Assembly (NCBI GenBank): GCA_949425635.1
Contig: CASPWD010000002.1
Coordinates: 124,001-188,000, forward strand
Length of the DNA stretch: 64,000 nt
Direction: 5' to 3'
From: an uncultured Bacilli bacterium
Lineage (GTDB): Bacteria > Bacillota_I > Bacilli_A > RF39 > UBA660
The position numbers were made by a program, and so were the translations under genes. How positions within the stretch are numbered: position 1 is the stretch's first letter; the number at the start of each line of letters is the position of its first letter. Shown here piece by piece: positions 33,214 through 42,671 of this stretch. The notes below the pieces were generated by a model. The model made no database searches. It had not been told where the DNA came from and saw only the letters and a program-made list of their open reading frames with translations.

Positions 33214-34116
33214 ATGAAGAAAAGTGACAAATTTTCTAGCTTAAGTGAAACTATGTTTATAGTCCAATTAGAAGAATTTTGTGATAACTTTAATCAAGAT
33301 ATGCATCAAAAAGAATCAGCTGCCATGAAAAAATTTATTAAGGCATTAATTCCTTTAGGAATAGGTGGTGTCATCTCAGTAGCAACCGCCAATCCACTTT
33401 TTGTTTGCCTAGGTGTAGCTTGTTTTGGTGGCAGTGCTATCATCCAAATAATAAAGGACGCTAAAGAAGAAGATAGAAAAATCGCAGAATCAGATGCTCA
33501 ACTTCTTAGAGACCTACAAAACGCTCAAGCCAAAAAAGAAGGTAAAAAAACTGAGGAAAAAATAGTTCATTTAGACCAAACGAATAACTTAGAAGCACAA
33601 GTATGGGGAATAAATCCTATAATAGCACACAAAGATTCTGACTTTTATACAGAACAATTAAAAGAATTAATGGAAGAAAAAGAGTCTTCAGAAGAATTTC
33701 GACCTAAACTAGAATTAGTTAAATCTGAAAAGCCCTTAAACAAAGATGAAACGCAAACAAAAATAGTTCGTGAATATGAAATGTATTGTTTAGCTTATCA
33801 AATTCCTGAAATGAAAATATCTCCTGCACATTGGGATATATTATTTGATACTATCTATGGAAGGTTAGAAGAATTAAATTTAACAGAAGAATTCTATTCT
33901 CTTATGAACTTCTTACTAAAATATGTTCTATCTACTTCACTAATTCATAATAAAAGAAATATTACAATTTATTCATTTATCGAAAAGATTCCTAAATTAG
34001 AGATAATTGGTTTTGATTCTAGAGAAGCTAAGAATTTAGCATCAATAATCGACAAAAAAATGAGCCCATCTAACAAAGTAGTTGACTTTAAAAGCCTACA
34101 ATATAAAAGACAATAG
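33214..34116 (+). CDS. Hypothetical protein with membrane hairpin
   Basis: 300 residues. A charged N-terminus (about 1-36), a two-segment hydrophobic hairpin rich in Gly, Ala and Val (about 41-75), then a long Glu/Lys-rich cytoplasmic region and a C-terminal helical domain (LAYQIPEMKISPAHWDILFDTIYGRLEEL). I do not recognise it. The RBS is GGGGGCTTTTT, a form also seen before the gene at 54080. It lies ahead of dacA but a terminator separates them. Confidence 0.55.
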   Translation: MKKSDKFSSLSETMFIVQLEEFCDNFNQDMHQKESAAMKKFIKALIPLGIGGVISVATANPLFVCLGVACFGGSAIIQIIKDAKEEDRKIAESDAQLLRDLQNAQAKKEGKKTEEKIVHLDQTNNLEAQVWGINPIIAHKDSDFYTEQLKELMEEKESSEEFRPKLELVKSEKPLNKDETQTKIVREYEMYCLAYQIPEMKISPAHWDILFDTIYGRLEELNLTEEFYSLMNFLLKYVLSTSLIHNKRNITIYSFIEKIPKLEIIGFDSREAKNLASIIDKKMSPSNKVVDFKSLQYKRQ

Positions 34117-34137
34117 CTGACATCATGTCAGCTTTTT
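34115..34137 (+). terminator. Terminator of the hairpin-protein gene
   Basis: Arms AGCTGACAT (34115-34123) and ATGTCAGCT (34125-34133), single-base centre, then TTTTT; the stem overlaps the stop codon. Confidence 0.8.
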
Positions 34138-34217
34138 CTACTTTTAGTAGAGTTATCTAATATTTTAGAAAAAAATAAAACTTAAGTGATATAATTATCT
34201 AAAGAGAAGAGGTTGCT

Positions 34218-35438
34218 ATGAAAAAGATACTATTTTTTATTATTTTATTAATTCCAATTAATGTCATTGCATTAACTTATCCAGAACTTCATTATAAAAG
34301 CGCAATAATCTATGATATGACAGACAATCAGATTTTATATGAAAAAGATAGTACGAAAAAAGCAGATATTGCCTCTCTGACTAAGATAATGACAACTATT
34401 ACGGCCATTGAAAATATCGATGATTTAAACTATTACGTTAAATACACGGATGAAATGGCTTCTAAAGTACGATGGGATGCATCAGTTGCAGGTTTAAAAG
34501 TTGGCACCGAAGTAACATACAAAGATCTTCTCTACGCATCAATCTTACCATCTGGTGCTGATGCAACAACAGCTTTAGCAATATCTACTAGCGGAAGTAT
34601 CGAAAATTTCGTTAAAAAAATGAATGAAACAGCAGCACGTATCGGTATGAAAAATTCTCATTTTGTAAACGTAACTGGACTAGACGCAGAAGGCCACTTC
34701 AGCACAGCTGAAGATATTTTAATTCTTTTAAAGTACGCTTTTCAAAATGAACTATTTAAAGAAATATACACTACAAAAACTTATACTTTGTCCAATAATT
34801 TATTCGTTCAATCAACTCTTTTTGTTTATAGGACAAATCGAAGTACAGCAAGAATCCTTGGTAGTAAGACAGGATTTACTGAAGATGCAGGGCGTTGCAT
34901 ATCAATTTATTTTAAATCAAACAATCATGATTTTTTAGCAATAACATTAGGAGCTCCTAATGACTCAAATTTCTATCACATTTTAGATGCACTAGATTTA
35001 ATCGACTTTATTGATAATAACTATCAAGAACAAATTCTAATAGACGAGGAGAAGTTAATAAAAAATATTAAAGTAAACAATAGTAAAATGGAAGAATACT
35101 CTCTTAAAGCAACAAAGCAAGTCACAAAATATTTACCAAATGATTATGATAAAGCTAAAATAAAAATAGAATATTCAGGGCTAGAAGAACTATCTTTCAA
35201 TAACAAAGTAGGAGAGAAGATTGGAACAGCATCTTATTACTACGAAGATGAACTTTTAGCGAGCGAAGACTTCCTTCTAGAAGAAAAAATTGAAATAGAT
35301 ATCCTAAAAACTATCTATTCATATCGTATTCCTCTAACATTCTTCCTAATTATAATCGTGTTTATCTTTATAACTTTAAAAAATATTAAAAAAGCTAAGA
35401 AAAAACTAAATAATAGTAAACAAAAGAAAAGAAAGTAG
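34218..35438 (+). CDS. dacA: D-alanyl-D-alanine carboxypeptidase 1 (DacA/PBP5-like)
   Basis: 406 residues. Signal peptide (cut near NVIA, about 18), then the S11 active-site motifs: SLTK (Ser53, Lys56), SGAD in the second motif region, and GSKTGFTEDAGR with the KTG. A C-terminal beta domain follows and then a membrane helix (about 363-385) with a very basic tail, so it is anchored at the C-terminus. It removes the terminal D-Ala of stem peptides and limits cross-linking. The ECF sigma gene follows after about 80 bp. A paralogue with KSG is at 43248. Confidence 0.94.
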   Translation: MKKILFFIILLIPINVIALTYPELHYKSAIIYDMTDNQILYEKDSTKKADIASLTKIMTTITAIENIDDLNYYVKYTDEMASKVRWDASVAGLKVGTEVTYKDLLYASILPSGADATTALAISTSGSIENFVKKMNETAARIGMKNSHFVNVTGLDAEGHFSTAEDILILLKYAFQNELFKEIYTTKTYTLSNNLFVQSTLFVYRTNRSTARILGSKTGFTEDAGRCISIYFKSNNHDFLAITLGAPNDSNFYHILDALDLIDFIDNNYQEQILIDEEKLIKNIKVNNSKMEEYSLKATKQVTKYLPNDYDKAKIKIEYSGLEELSFNNKVGEKIGTASYYYEDELLASEDFLLEEKIEIDILKTIYSYRIPLTFFLIIIVFIFITLKNIKKAKKKLNNSKQKKRK

Positions 35439-35462
35439 AATTGATAAAATTTTACTTTTTTT
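35432..35462 (+). terminator. Terminator of dacA
   Basis: 11-bp arms (35432-35442 and 35448-35458) with one G-T wobble, then T run that merges with the ECF promoter; the dacA stop is in the stem. Confidence 0.68.
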
Positions 35463-35496
35463 GTAACCTTTTAATACTTAAATTAGTTATTATAAT
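35462..35496 (+). promoter_or_regulatory. Putative autoregulatory promoter of ECF sigma factor 2
   Basis: TGTAAC (35462-35467), then CTTTT, and TATAAT (35491-35496) after exactly 23 bp: the same geometry as before ECF gene 1 (26447-26481). Confidence 0.55.
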
Positions 35497-35521
35497 AGAA
35501 CTAGTTCAAGAAGGAGAAGTT

Positions 35522-35998
35522 ATGAACGATTTTGACATCATATACGAAAAACACAAAAACACTGTCTATCGTCTAGCATTAAGCTATACAAAAAATACTG
35601 CAGATGCAGAAGACATTGTAATAAATACCTTCGTTAAATTACACAAAAATCTATCCAAAATAAAGAGCGAAGAACATTTGCGAAATTGGTTAATAAAAGT
35701 ATCGATTAACGAATGCAAAACACTATCACTATCTGTTTGGAAAAAGAAAGTTTCATTATTTAAAGATAACGAAGAAAATCGCATCCCAGAATCACTCATA
35801 CAAAACGAACTTTTAGATTCAATTGCTAAGCTAAGTAAAACAGACCGACTAATCATCCATTTATTCTACTATGAAAATTACAAAATAGAAGAGATAGCTA
35901 AGATTTTAAATAAAAGCACCCCAGCAATCAAAACCAAATTACATCGTGCTCGTTTAAAATTAAAAGAAATCCTAAAGGAGGAAGAAAATGACAAATAA
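35522..35998 (+). CDS. ECF sigma factor 2
   Basis: 158 residues from ATG 35522 (GAAGGAG 6 bp before it). Region 2: MNDFDIIYEKHKNTVYRLALSYTKNTADAEDIVINTFVKLHKNL in pattern, with LRNWLIKVSINECKTL; region 4: LSKTDRLIIHLFYYENYKIEEIAKILNKSTPAIKTKLHRARLKLK. The next gene overlaps it by 11 bp and encodes a membrane protein, the standard ECF/anti-sigma arrangement. Downstream of dacA, suggesting envelope stress control. Similar to SigV/ECF30-like factors (inference). Confidence 0.93.
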   Translation: MNDFDIIYEKHKNTVYRLALSYTKNTADAEDIVINTFVKLHKNLSKIKSEEHLRNWLIKVSINECKTLSLSVWKKKVSLFKDNEENRIPESLIQNELLDSIAKLSKTDRLIIHLFYYENYKIEEIAKILNKSTPAIKTKLHRARLKLKEILKEEENDK

Positions 35999-36863
35999 AT
36001 ATAAAAAAGAAATAAGTAAATATAAAATAGCAGATTCCACAAAAGAAAAAATTTATACTAAATTAGAACAACCTAAGATAAGAAAATTCAAAATAGCCTA
36101 CAGTGTTCTGACAATACTTTTAGTTAGTATCATTTCTGTAGGTATCGTCTACGCCAAAGACATCAAAGAATTTATAGAATCGTGGGGCAAAATGGAAATA
36201 AGTTATAGAACAAAAGAGGGCGAAAAAAAATCTACAAACTTAGAAAAAATAGCAATCATCGAAACTAAATTAGATGATTACGTTTTCCCAGAGGAAATAT
36301 ACAATAATCTCTCAATTGTTCCTAATGACTATCCATTACCGGAAGAAGGAGTTACTACATTTAGTAATAAAAATATAAGTGAAATAAAAAAAGAATTAGG
36401 AATCGAAATACTAGGAATAGAGAATCTAAAATACGAGGAAACATATACTGAAATTACCAAAGAAAGAAAAATCGGCTCTATTAGTATAAAAAGTAATGAA
36501 TTTATTGTGAAATGTGGCAAGAGAGCGGATAAAGAAAGTTGTAGCCCTCTAGCTACTGGATATAAAGGATTTGCAATCCGTTCAGAGTTTAAGACAAAAA
36601 ACAGTCAAAATGATAACGAATACGAATTCTCCTACGATACAAAAAACAGCAAATCCGACTTTCAAATCCAAACATTCAATAAAATAGGAAATTTAAAAGT
36701 AGAAGGAATAAGTTACCAATTGCCAATTATAGAAAACGACGAAACAACTGTAGATTTCGCAACCGACATGTATTTTAACTATAAAAATATAAGATACGAA
36801 ATAAACGCAACAAACTTAACTCAAGAAGAAATCATAAAAATTTTAGCAGATAATCTAAATTAA
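35988..36863 (+). CDS. Putative membrane anti-sigma factor 2 (DUF4179-like)
   Basis: 291 residues, RBS AAAGGAGG inside the sigma gene. A cytoplasmic N-terminus of about 36 residues, a membrane helix (about 37-55) and an exported domain of about 235 residues with two Cys (VKC...ESC, about ten apart). The architecture is that of large-ectodomain anti-sigma proteins of Firmicutes (DUF4179 type). It likely holds ECF factor 2 until an envelope signal acts. Similar in plan to the smaller protein at 26981. Confidence 0.7.
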   Translation: MTNKYKKEISKYKIADSTKEKIYTKLEQPKIRKFKIAYSVLTILLVSIISVGIVYAKDIKEFIESWGKMEISYRTKEGEKKSTNLEKIAIIETKLDDYVFPEEIYNNLSIVPNDYPLPEEGVTTFSNKNISEIKKELGIEILGIENLKYEETYTEITKERKIGSISIKSNEFIVKCGKRADKESCSPLATGYKGFAIRSEFKTKNSQNDNEYEFSYDTKNSKSDFQIQTFNKIGNLKVEGISYQLPIIENDETTVDFATDMYFNYKNIRYEINATNLTQEEIIKILADNLN

Positions 36864-36884
36864 AGGCACACTGTGTCTTTTTTT
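36862..36884 (+). terminator. Terminator of the ECF2 operon
   Basis: Arms AAAGGCACA (36862-36870) and TGTGTCTTT (36872-36880), one wobble, then T run; overlaps the stop codon. Confidence 0.7.
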
Positions 36885-36937
36885 CTTCTCCGCCTAAAAA
36901 TATGATAAAATACTAATGAAATGAAAGAAGTGATACG

Positions 36938-37780
36938 ATGGAGCGTTATCGTGAAATAGAAAAGAGTATTATCAAAAAATATCGTAAAGAAATTTGGTCA
37001 AAATTTATAAAAGCCCTAAAAGATTACCAACTTATCAGCGCAAACGACAAAATTATGGTTTGCATTAGTGGTGGTAAAGATTCCTTTCTTCTTGCTAAAT
37101 TAATTCAAGAACTAATAAGACATGGTCAAATTCCTTTTGAAGCCCACTATGTTGTAATGGATCCAGGATACAATAAAATAAATCGCGAATACATTATAAA
37201 TAATGCCCGTCTTATGAATATTCCTATCGAAATTTTCGAGACGGATATCTTCGAAGTATCCAATAAACTAAATCCAGAAAATCCGTGTTACATGTGTGCT
37301 AGAATGCGTAGGGGACATTTATACAACAAAGCCAAAGAACTGGGATGTAACAAGATTGCTTTAGGTCATCACTTTGACGACGTAATCGAAACAACTTTAC
37401 TTTCTATGCTTTATGGAGCCGAAATAAAAACGATGTTACCTAAAATCCATAGTGACAACTTTGAAGGAGTAGACTTAATTCGTCCAATGTATTTAATAAA
37501 AGAGCAAGACATTCTATCATGGCGTAACTATAACGAACTCACATTCTTAAATTGTGCTTGCAAATTTACTGAAAACGCTGCACATGACGAATCTTTAAGT
37601 AAACGAAAAGAAATGAAAAAACTTATAAGTCAACTAAGAACTTTATACAAAGACATCGACCATAATATTTTTAAGTCCATGGACAACATAAATCTAAATT
37701 GCGTTTTAGGTTATCGTAACGATGAAGGAAAACATTCTTTTTTAGATGAATACATCGATTCAAAACCACATCAAGAATAG
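36938..37780 (+). CDS. ttcA: TtcA-like tRNA thiolation ATPase
   Basis: 280 residues. PP-loop SGGKDSF (about 45-51), HYVVMDPGYN, a CYMCARMRRG CxxC pair (about 120-123), LGHHFDDVIETTLLSMLYGAEIKTMLP, and a later NCACKF Cys. TtcA uses CxxC Cys and a 4Fe-4S cluster to make 2-thiocytidine-32 in tRNA. It could also be another member of the TtcA/TtuA group. It begins an operon with a nucleotidase-like HAD and an rRNA methyltransferase (gaps 15 and 1 bp). Confidence 0.86.
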   Translation: MERYREIEKSIIKKYRKEIWSKFIKALKDYQLISANDKIMVCISGGKDSFLLAKLIQELIRHGQIPFEAHYVVMDPGYNKINREYIINNARLMNIPIEIFETDIFEVSNKLNPENPCYMCARMRRGHLYNKAKELGCNKIALGHHFDDVIETTLLSMLYGAEIKTMLPKIHSDNFEGVDLIRPMYLIKEQDILSWRNYNELTFLNCACKFTENAAHDESLSKRKEMKKLISQLRTLYKDIDHNIFKSMDNINLNCVLGYRNDEGKHSFLDEYIDSKPHQE

Positions 37781-37795
37781 GAGGGAACAGAATAT

Positions 37796-38389
37796 ATGAG
37801 AATCGGAATAGACATTGATGACACAACTTTAGTTACTGTTAACTCAATGATAAAATACGCTGACATCTTCGATATCGAAGATTTAGGTAGAACTGGTACA
37901 AACAATAATTTAGGTCTTATTGAAAATAGATACTATTTAAAGGTTCTATATGACTGGGATGATGAAACCAAATTCGCTTTCTTTAACAAGTATTACAAAA
38001 ACGTTTTAGAAGAATGTGTCCCATTCACTAATTCTCCAGAAATAATAAGAAAATTAAAAGTAGAAGGAAACGAAATATACTTTATTACTGCTCGTCTTAC
38101 GAATATTCCTAATTGTAATGTTGAAGAAATTACAAAATCCACTTTTTCTAAATATCAAATTCCTTACGACAAATTAGCCGTTAATGTTAAAGACAAATTA
38201 GAGTATTCTAAGGCAAACAAAATCGAATTATTTATCGAAGATAGCTATGAAACATGTAAGGAACTAGAAGAAAACAACATCAAAACAATTTTAGTGACAA
38301 CTAAGATGAACAAAAATATTAAAGATAATTCCATAACTAGAGTAAATAACTGGGACGAAATATACAAAATTATAAGTGAGATGAAATAA
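37796..38389 (+). CDS. HAD-family 5'-nucleotidase-like protein
   Basis: 197 residues. HAD motif I is GIDIDDTTL (DxDDT, Asp6 and Asp8), motif II IYFITAR, motif III Lys about 137-142 (VKDKLEYSKANK) and motif IV LFIEDSYE. This resembles the 5'(3')-deoxyribonucleotidase/NT5C group of small HAD phosphatases. Middle gene of the ttcA operon; RBS AGGAGGGAAC. The substrate is uncertain. Confidence 0.78.
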   Translation: MRIGIDIDDTTLVTVNSMIKYADIFDIEDLGRTGTNNNLGLIENRYYLKVLYDWDDETKFAFFNKYYKNVLEECVPFTNSPEIIRKLKVEGNEIYFITARLTNIPNCNVEEITKSTFSKYQIPYDKLAVNVKDKLEYSKANKIELFIEDSYETCKELEENNIKTILVTTKMNKNIKDNSITRVNNWDEIYKIISEMK

Positions 38390-38390
38390 C

Positions 38391-39284
38391 ATGACCCCAA
38401 ATTTTTTAAAAAATAAACTAACTGAACAATATGGTGAAGAAGCTAGCAAAGAAATTTGTACATCTTATGAAACTCCACGTAAAACAACAATTCGTGTTAA
38501 CACCTTAAAAACAACTCCAGTTAAAATAAAAACAACTTTAGATGAAAATAATATAAAGTATAGCATAGTACCTTGGAGTGATTTTTCTTTAATTATAGAG
38601 AATACAGATTCTGAATCTTTGAGAAATTTAGATATCTATAAAGAAGGAGAAATATATCTACAAAGTTTATCTTCTCAGTTACCACCACTATTTTTAAATC
38701 CAAAATCAAACGAGACAATTCTAGATATGACTGCTGCTCCTGGTGGAAAAACAACTGAAATAGCGGCTCTTACAAATAACGAAGCGATGATTACAGCACT
38801 TGAAAAAAACAAGCAACGTTTTGAAAGATTAAAATACAATATTGAACATCTTGGAGCCAAGAAAGTAACAGTTTTAAATACAGATTCTCGTAACTTAGAT
38901 AAATACTTTATCTTTGACAAAATATTGCTTGATGCTCCTTGTAGTGGGACAGGAACTCTATACGGAAAATCATTAGAAAACTTTAATGAAGAATTAGTCA
39001 ATCGTTCAGTAAAAACGCAAAAAACTTTAATAGAGGAGGCTATCCAGCATCTTCGTGTTGGCGGAGAACTTATCTATTCAACATGCAGTATTTTAAAAGA
39101 CGAAAATGATTCACAAATTGAAGAGGTTCTAAGAAATCATCCTGATATGGAGCTAATTCCTTTAGATCTTAACAATTTTCATGATTTACCACTTTTACCT
39201 AATAATTTGGCTGGAACGATTTGTGTAAAACCGAATCTATTGTATGAAGGCTTCTATGTTGCTAAACTAAGAAAAAATAAATAA
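38391..39284 (+). CDS. RsmB/RsmF-type 16S rRNA (cytosine-C5) methyltransferase
   Basis: 297 residues. NOL1/NOP2/Sun family: YLQSLSSQLPPLFLNPKSNETILDMTAAPGGKTTEIA (SAM motif I), LEKNKQRFERLKYN, DKILLDAPCSGTG (PC Cys) and LIYSTCSILKDEND (TC Cys, catalytic nucleophile). It lacks the NusB-like N-terminal domain of full-length RsmB and is shorter, nearer to an RsmF/YebU core, so the exact site is unknown. Terminal gene of the ttcA operon, with 1 bp between genes. Confidence 0.88.
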   Translation: MTPNFLKNKLTEQYGEEASKEICTSYETPRKTTIRVNTLKTTPVKIKTTLDENNIKYSIVPWSDFSLIIENTDSESLRNLDIYKEGEIYLQSLSSQLPPLFLNPKSNETILDMTAAPGGKTTEIAALTNNEAMITALEKNKQRFERLKYNIEHLGAKKVTVLNTDSRNLDKYFIFDKILLDAPCSGTGTLYGKSLENFNEELVNRSVKTQKTLIEEAIQHLRVGGELIYSTCSILKDENDSQIEEVLRNHPDMELIPLDLNNFHDLPLLPNNLAGTICVKPNLLYEGFYVAKLRKNK

Positions 39285-39293
39285 ATGCAAATT

Positions 39294-39326
39294 AAAACTC
39301 TTAAGCTTAAACTTAAGAGTTTTTTG
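39294..39326. terminator. Bidirectional terminator between rRNA methyltransferase and mraY
   Basis: Arms AAAACTCTTAAG (39294-39305) and CTTAAGAGTTTT (39312-39323) with T or A runs on both sides. Confidence 0.82.
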
Positions 39327-39328
39327 TT

Positions 39329-40321
39329 TTATAGCCAAACACCATACGTAATAGCAGCCATAGCTAAGAGTAAACCAACAACGTAGAATACCTTAACAAT
39401 GTCGCCTTCTGACCAACCAAGTTGTTCGAAATGATGATGTAATGGAGCCATTAAAAATACTTTTCTTTTGAAATGAATAATCGCAATCATTTGAATTAAA
39501 GATGATAAAGTTTCAACTACAAATACACCACCAACTAATGCAAGTGACAATTCATGCTTTGTTAAAATAGCAGTAGCAGCCAATGCTCCACCTAAAGCAA
39601 GACTTCCTGTATCACCCATAAATACTTTAGCAGGATGGGAATTAAATAACAAGAATCCAAGTAGAGTACCTACAAGTACAAAGCAGAAGATACCAACTTC
39701 CTGATGACCAACCATCCAAGTTGCATTCCAAGCAAGCATTCCGTAAGCCATGAAAGCAATTGCTGATAATCCTCCAGCTAAACCATCTAAACCATCTGTT
39801 ATATTAACTGCGTTTGAAGTTCCAACTAACAAGAACAAAATAAACAAGCCATAGAACCATCTTAAATCGACATTAATTCCTAAACTTGAAATCTCTAAAG
39901 TAGGGGAACCACCATTTGTTATATAAATATAGAAGAATGCCAAAGCGATTGCCATTTGACATAGCAGTTTAAACATAATACTTAATCCTTTGTTATTATG
40001 ATACTTAATTTTTAACCAGTCATCTGCAAGTCCCAGTAATCCATAACTCGCAAATACAATCAAAATAATAACTAAGTTATATGATAAATCAATACTCCCT
40101 TTAAACTTCAAAAGTAAAAGAGTAACGATTGTCGGAATTATAAATATTAAACCACCAAGAGTAGGAGTACCATTCTTCTTTAAATGTCTCTCACCAATTG
40201 TGGTACTTACATTTTGACCAAATTTTAATCTTTTTAATATAGGTATTAAAACCAAACCAGCTATAATTGAAAGTATAAATCCTAACATCATAGCCATTGC
40301 TGCTTTTGCTAAGACGAGCAT
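39329..40321 (-). CDS. mraY: Phospho-N-acetylmuramoyl-pentapeptide transferase
   Basis: 330 residues on the minus strand, ten membrane helices. MraY hallmarks: LKKNGTPTLGGLIF, LADDWLKIKYHNNKGLS (the double Asp), NAVNITDGLDGLAGGLS, FNSHPAKVFMGDTGSLALGGALAA, and LMAPLHHHFEQLGWSE (the HHH motif). It makes lipid I from UDP-MurNAc-pentapeptide. RBS GAGGTG. PBP gene (40453-42357) lies upstream on the same strand, so the two are the remains of a dcw cluster, although the rest of that cluster is absent between or beside them. Confidence 0.97.
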   Translation of the reverse strand: MLVLAKAAMAMMLGFILSIIAGLVLIPILKRLKFGQNVSTTIGERHLKKNGTPTLGGLIFIIPTIVTLLLLKFKGSIDLSYNLVIILIVFASYGLLGLADDWLKIKYHNNKGLSIMFKLLCQMAIALAFFYIYITNGGSPTLEISSLGINVDLRWFYGLFILFLLVGTSNAVNITDGLDGLAGGLSAIAFMAYGMLAWNATWMVGHQEVGIFCFVLVGTLLGFLLFNSHPAKVFMGDTGSLALGGALAATAILTKHELSLALVGGVFVVETLSSLIQMIAIIHFKRKVFLMAPLHHHFEQLGWSEGDIVKVFYVVGLLLAMAAITYGVWL

Positions 40322-40452
40322 GACGACACCTCTTTCTTATCTGATTATACTACAAAACATATACTTATTAAAAACCCAAAAATATAAATTGACATTGCAT
40401 AGACAACTAAAATTTCTATTTTAAAATAAAATATATATTAAATTTTTCTTTG

Positions 40453-42357
40453 TCAACCAAGCATTAACTTAATAGTTGCATTTTCTTTTATGTAAATATC
40501 CGCTTCTGGTTCTTGATATATTATAGTATCACCAGTTCCACTATATTCTACTTGAAAACCTTTGAGTAGAGTAGTTGCTTCCTTTTTTGTTTTTCCAACA
40601 ACATTTGGTGACTTAACATATTTTGTATCTAACCAAGTATATTCTCTTGGAGTAACCTCACTACTTGGTTGCAACCCTTTAATACTTATAATATTTTGCA
40701 TGATATTCTTAGCAATCGGTGCTGAAACTGTTCCACCATATTGGGTAATACCTTTTGGATTATCTATCGCAACATATACTACATATTCTGGCTTGTCAGC
40801 TGGTAAGAAACCAATAAAACTTACAATATAATTTCCACTCATATAGACTCCATTGTTAACTTTTTGTGCTGTACCTGTTTTACCACCAACACGATAATTC
40901 TCAATATAGGCATTTTTACCAGTTCCTGAAGAAACAACACTTTCTAAGGCAAACCTTACCATTTCAGAAGATTCGCTACTTATAACTTGTCTTACCTTAG
41001 TAGGGGACTTCTGTAAAATAATATCACTTGTCTCTGGCTCTGTAATATATTTAACTACATAAGGTTGATACAAAGTTCCGCCATTAATCGCTGCACTAAC
41101 TCCCGCAACTTGTTGAATAGGGGTGACCGAAATACCTTGTCCAAACGAAACAGTAGCTTGTTCCACTGGACCAATAGCGTCTTTTGCAAACATAATTCCT
41201 TTTGACTCACCATTTAAATCAATTCCTGTTTTATCCATAAATCCAAAATTCTTAACATAATTATATAATCTATCTGTCCCTAGTTTTTGTCCCATAACAA
41301 CAAATCCTGGATTACAAGAATTTTGTACGACCTGTAAAAAAGTCTCCGCTCCATGTCCACCGCTTTTCCAACACTTAATCCTTGCTCCCTCAACAGTAAT
41401 ACCACCACCATCATAAAAATTATCTTCAAACAAATTAATTGTTTTTTCCTCAATCGATGCTGCCAAAGTAATAATCTTAAATGTCGAACCAGGTTCATAA
41501 TTCATCCAAATAGGCAAATTTCTATTAATTGTCTCCAAATCATATTTCTGATATTCGTTATTATTAAATGTCGGCCTTGAACCCATTGCTAGGACTTCTC
41601 CTGTATTAGGATCCATTACTAAAGATAAAGCTTGTTCTGGATTATACTTATTACTAGCGTTTTCAAGTTCTTTCTCTAAAGCAAGTTGTATATCTATATC
41701 AATAGTTAAGTAAATATCCATTCCATTTTGAGCTTTTTCATATATTTCACCAGTCTTAAGTCGATTTCCTTTACCATCTGAAGTATACTTTATCGAACCA
41801 TCCTTACCAGTTAAATATTCATCATATTTTAGTTCCAATCCCGATAGCCCTTGATTGTCTATCCCAACATATCCCAGAACATGAGCAAGAACATCTTCAT
41901 ATGGATAATACCTTTTTGATTCTTTCATCAGATAGAGCCCATCTATATTTAAATCATTTATTTTCGTAGCTGTCTCACTATCCAATTGTCTACCTTCAGG
42001 ATTAACTTTTTCCAAAGAAGTTCTTTTACTTACATGTGCTAGCATCGCTTCATAATCACAATCAAGTATTTCAGAAAGTTTCCTTGCCGTATCTTCTTTA
42101 TCAACCACTTGATTAGGCACTACATATAAAGTAGTAGTCGTAATATTAGTAGCTAAAACTTTACCATTTCTATCTAATATCCTGCCACGATCTGCAGTAA
42201 TAGGTAAATTCCTTTGCCATAGAGAATTAGCCAAACTATTAAGCTTATTATAACTAAATACCTGTATATAGAATATTCTTCCTAAAATAAAAATAAATAT
42301 AACAATTACAGCTACTAAAATAACTTTAATTCTTAACTGCTTATCTTTCATAAACAT
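40453..42357 (-). CDS. Class B penicillin-binding protein with one PASTA domain (FtsI/PBP2b/SpoVD-like)
   Basis: 634 residues on the minus strand. One N-terminal membrane helix (about 8-28), a PBP dimerisation domain (RGRILDRNGKVLATN near 58), and the transpeptidase domain: YEPGSTFKII (SxxK), QNSCNPGFV (SxN), VGGKTGTAQKV (KTG). The C-terminal 60 residues form a PASTA domain (SPNVVGKTKKEATTLLKG...). It cross-links septal wall with a SEDS partner. A 134-bp spacer separates it from mraY. Start could also be two codons on, at MKDKQ; GGTGAAG serves either. Confidence 0.95.
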   Translation of the reverse strand: MFMKDKQLRIKVILVAVIVIFIFILGRIFYIQVFSYNKLNSLANSLWQRNLPITADRGRILDRNGKVLATNITTTTLYVVPNQVVDKEDTARKLSEILDCDYEAMLAHVSKRTSLEKVNPEGRQLDSETATKINDLNIDGLYLMKESKRYYPYEDVLAHVLGYVGIDNQGLSGLELKYDEYLTGKDGSIKYTSDGKGNRLKTGEIYEKAQNGMDIYLTIDIDIQLALEKELENASNKYNPEQALSLVMDPNTGEVLAMGSRPTFNNNEYQKYDLETINRNLPIWMNYEPGSTFKIITLAASIEEKTINLFEDNFYDGGGITVEGARIKCWKSGGHGAETFLQVVQNSCNPGFVVMGQKLGTDRLYNYVKNFGFMDKTGIDLNGESKGIMFAKDAIGPVEQATVSFGQGISVTPIQQVAGVSAAINGGTLYQPYVVKYITEPETSDIILQKSPTKVRQVISSESSEMVRFALESVVSSGTGKNAYIENYRVGGKTGTAQKVNNGVYMSGNYIVSFIGFLPADKPEYVVYVAIDNPKGITQYGGTVSAPIAKNIMQNIISIKGLQPSSEVTPREYTWLDTKYVKSPNVVGKTKKEATTLLKGFQVEYSGTGDTIIYQEPEADIYIKENATIKLMLG

Positions 42358-42671
42358 TCTGCTTCACCAATAAAATATATGCATAAAAAACTAAAATATA
42401 ATTAAACAATAACGAAGGAATAATATTAATACATCGCCTGCCTATTTATTAAAAATAGCATCGCTCATGCGTTAAATACTCGCAAAAAAACTTAAAACTA
42501 TATCAAAGATTAGTAAATAACCGAATTTATTCATAAACAAAACAGAATAATATTGAAAATGAAAAAAACAAAATATCAATCCAACTATGTTATAATAAAA
42601 TTATTAAATCTAAAATACGCACAAATTTAAGCTTTAGTATTCTACCAGAGAAAAGAAAGGAGGAAATAACA
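42358..42671. other. Intergenic region without a gene between divergent PBP and 42672
   Basis: 314 bp, AT-rich. The only open frames starting with ATG are eight codons or fewer. A TATAAT at 42591-42596 can serve the rightward gene. The block near 42436-42470 (TACATCGCC...AGCATCGCT...) has higher GC than the rest but encodes nothing I can support. The normal upstream neighbours of a PBP2b gene in this region (ftsL, rsmH, mraZ) are missing. Confidence 0.55.

Noticed and set aside
42436-42480. Short GC-richer block as a non-coding RNA or degraded gene
   Set aside because: No stable hairpin, T run or frame longer than eight codons supports it.
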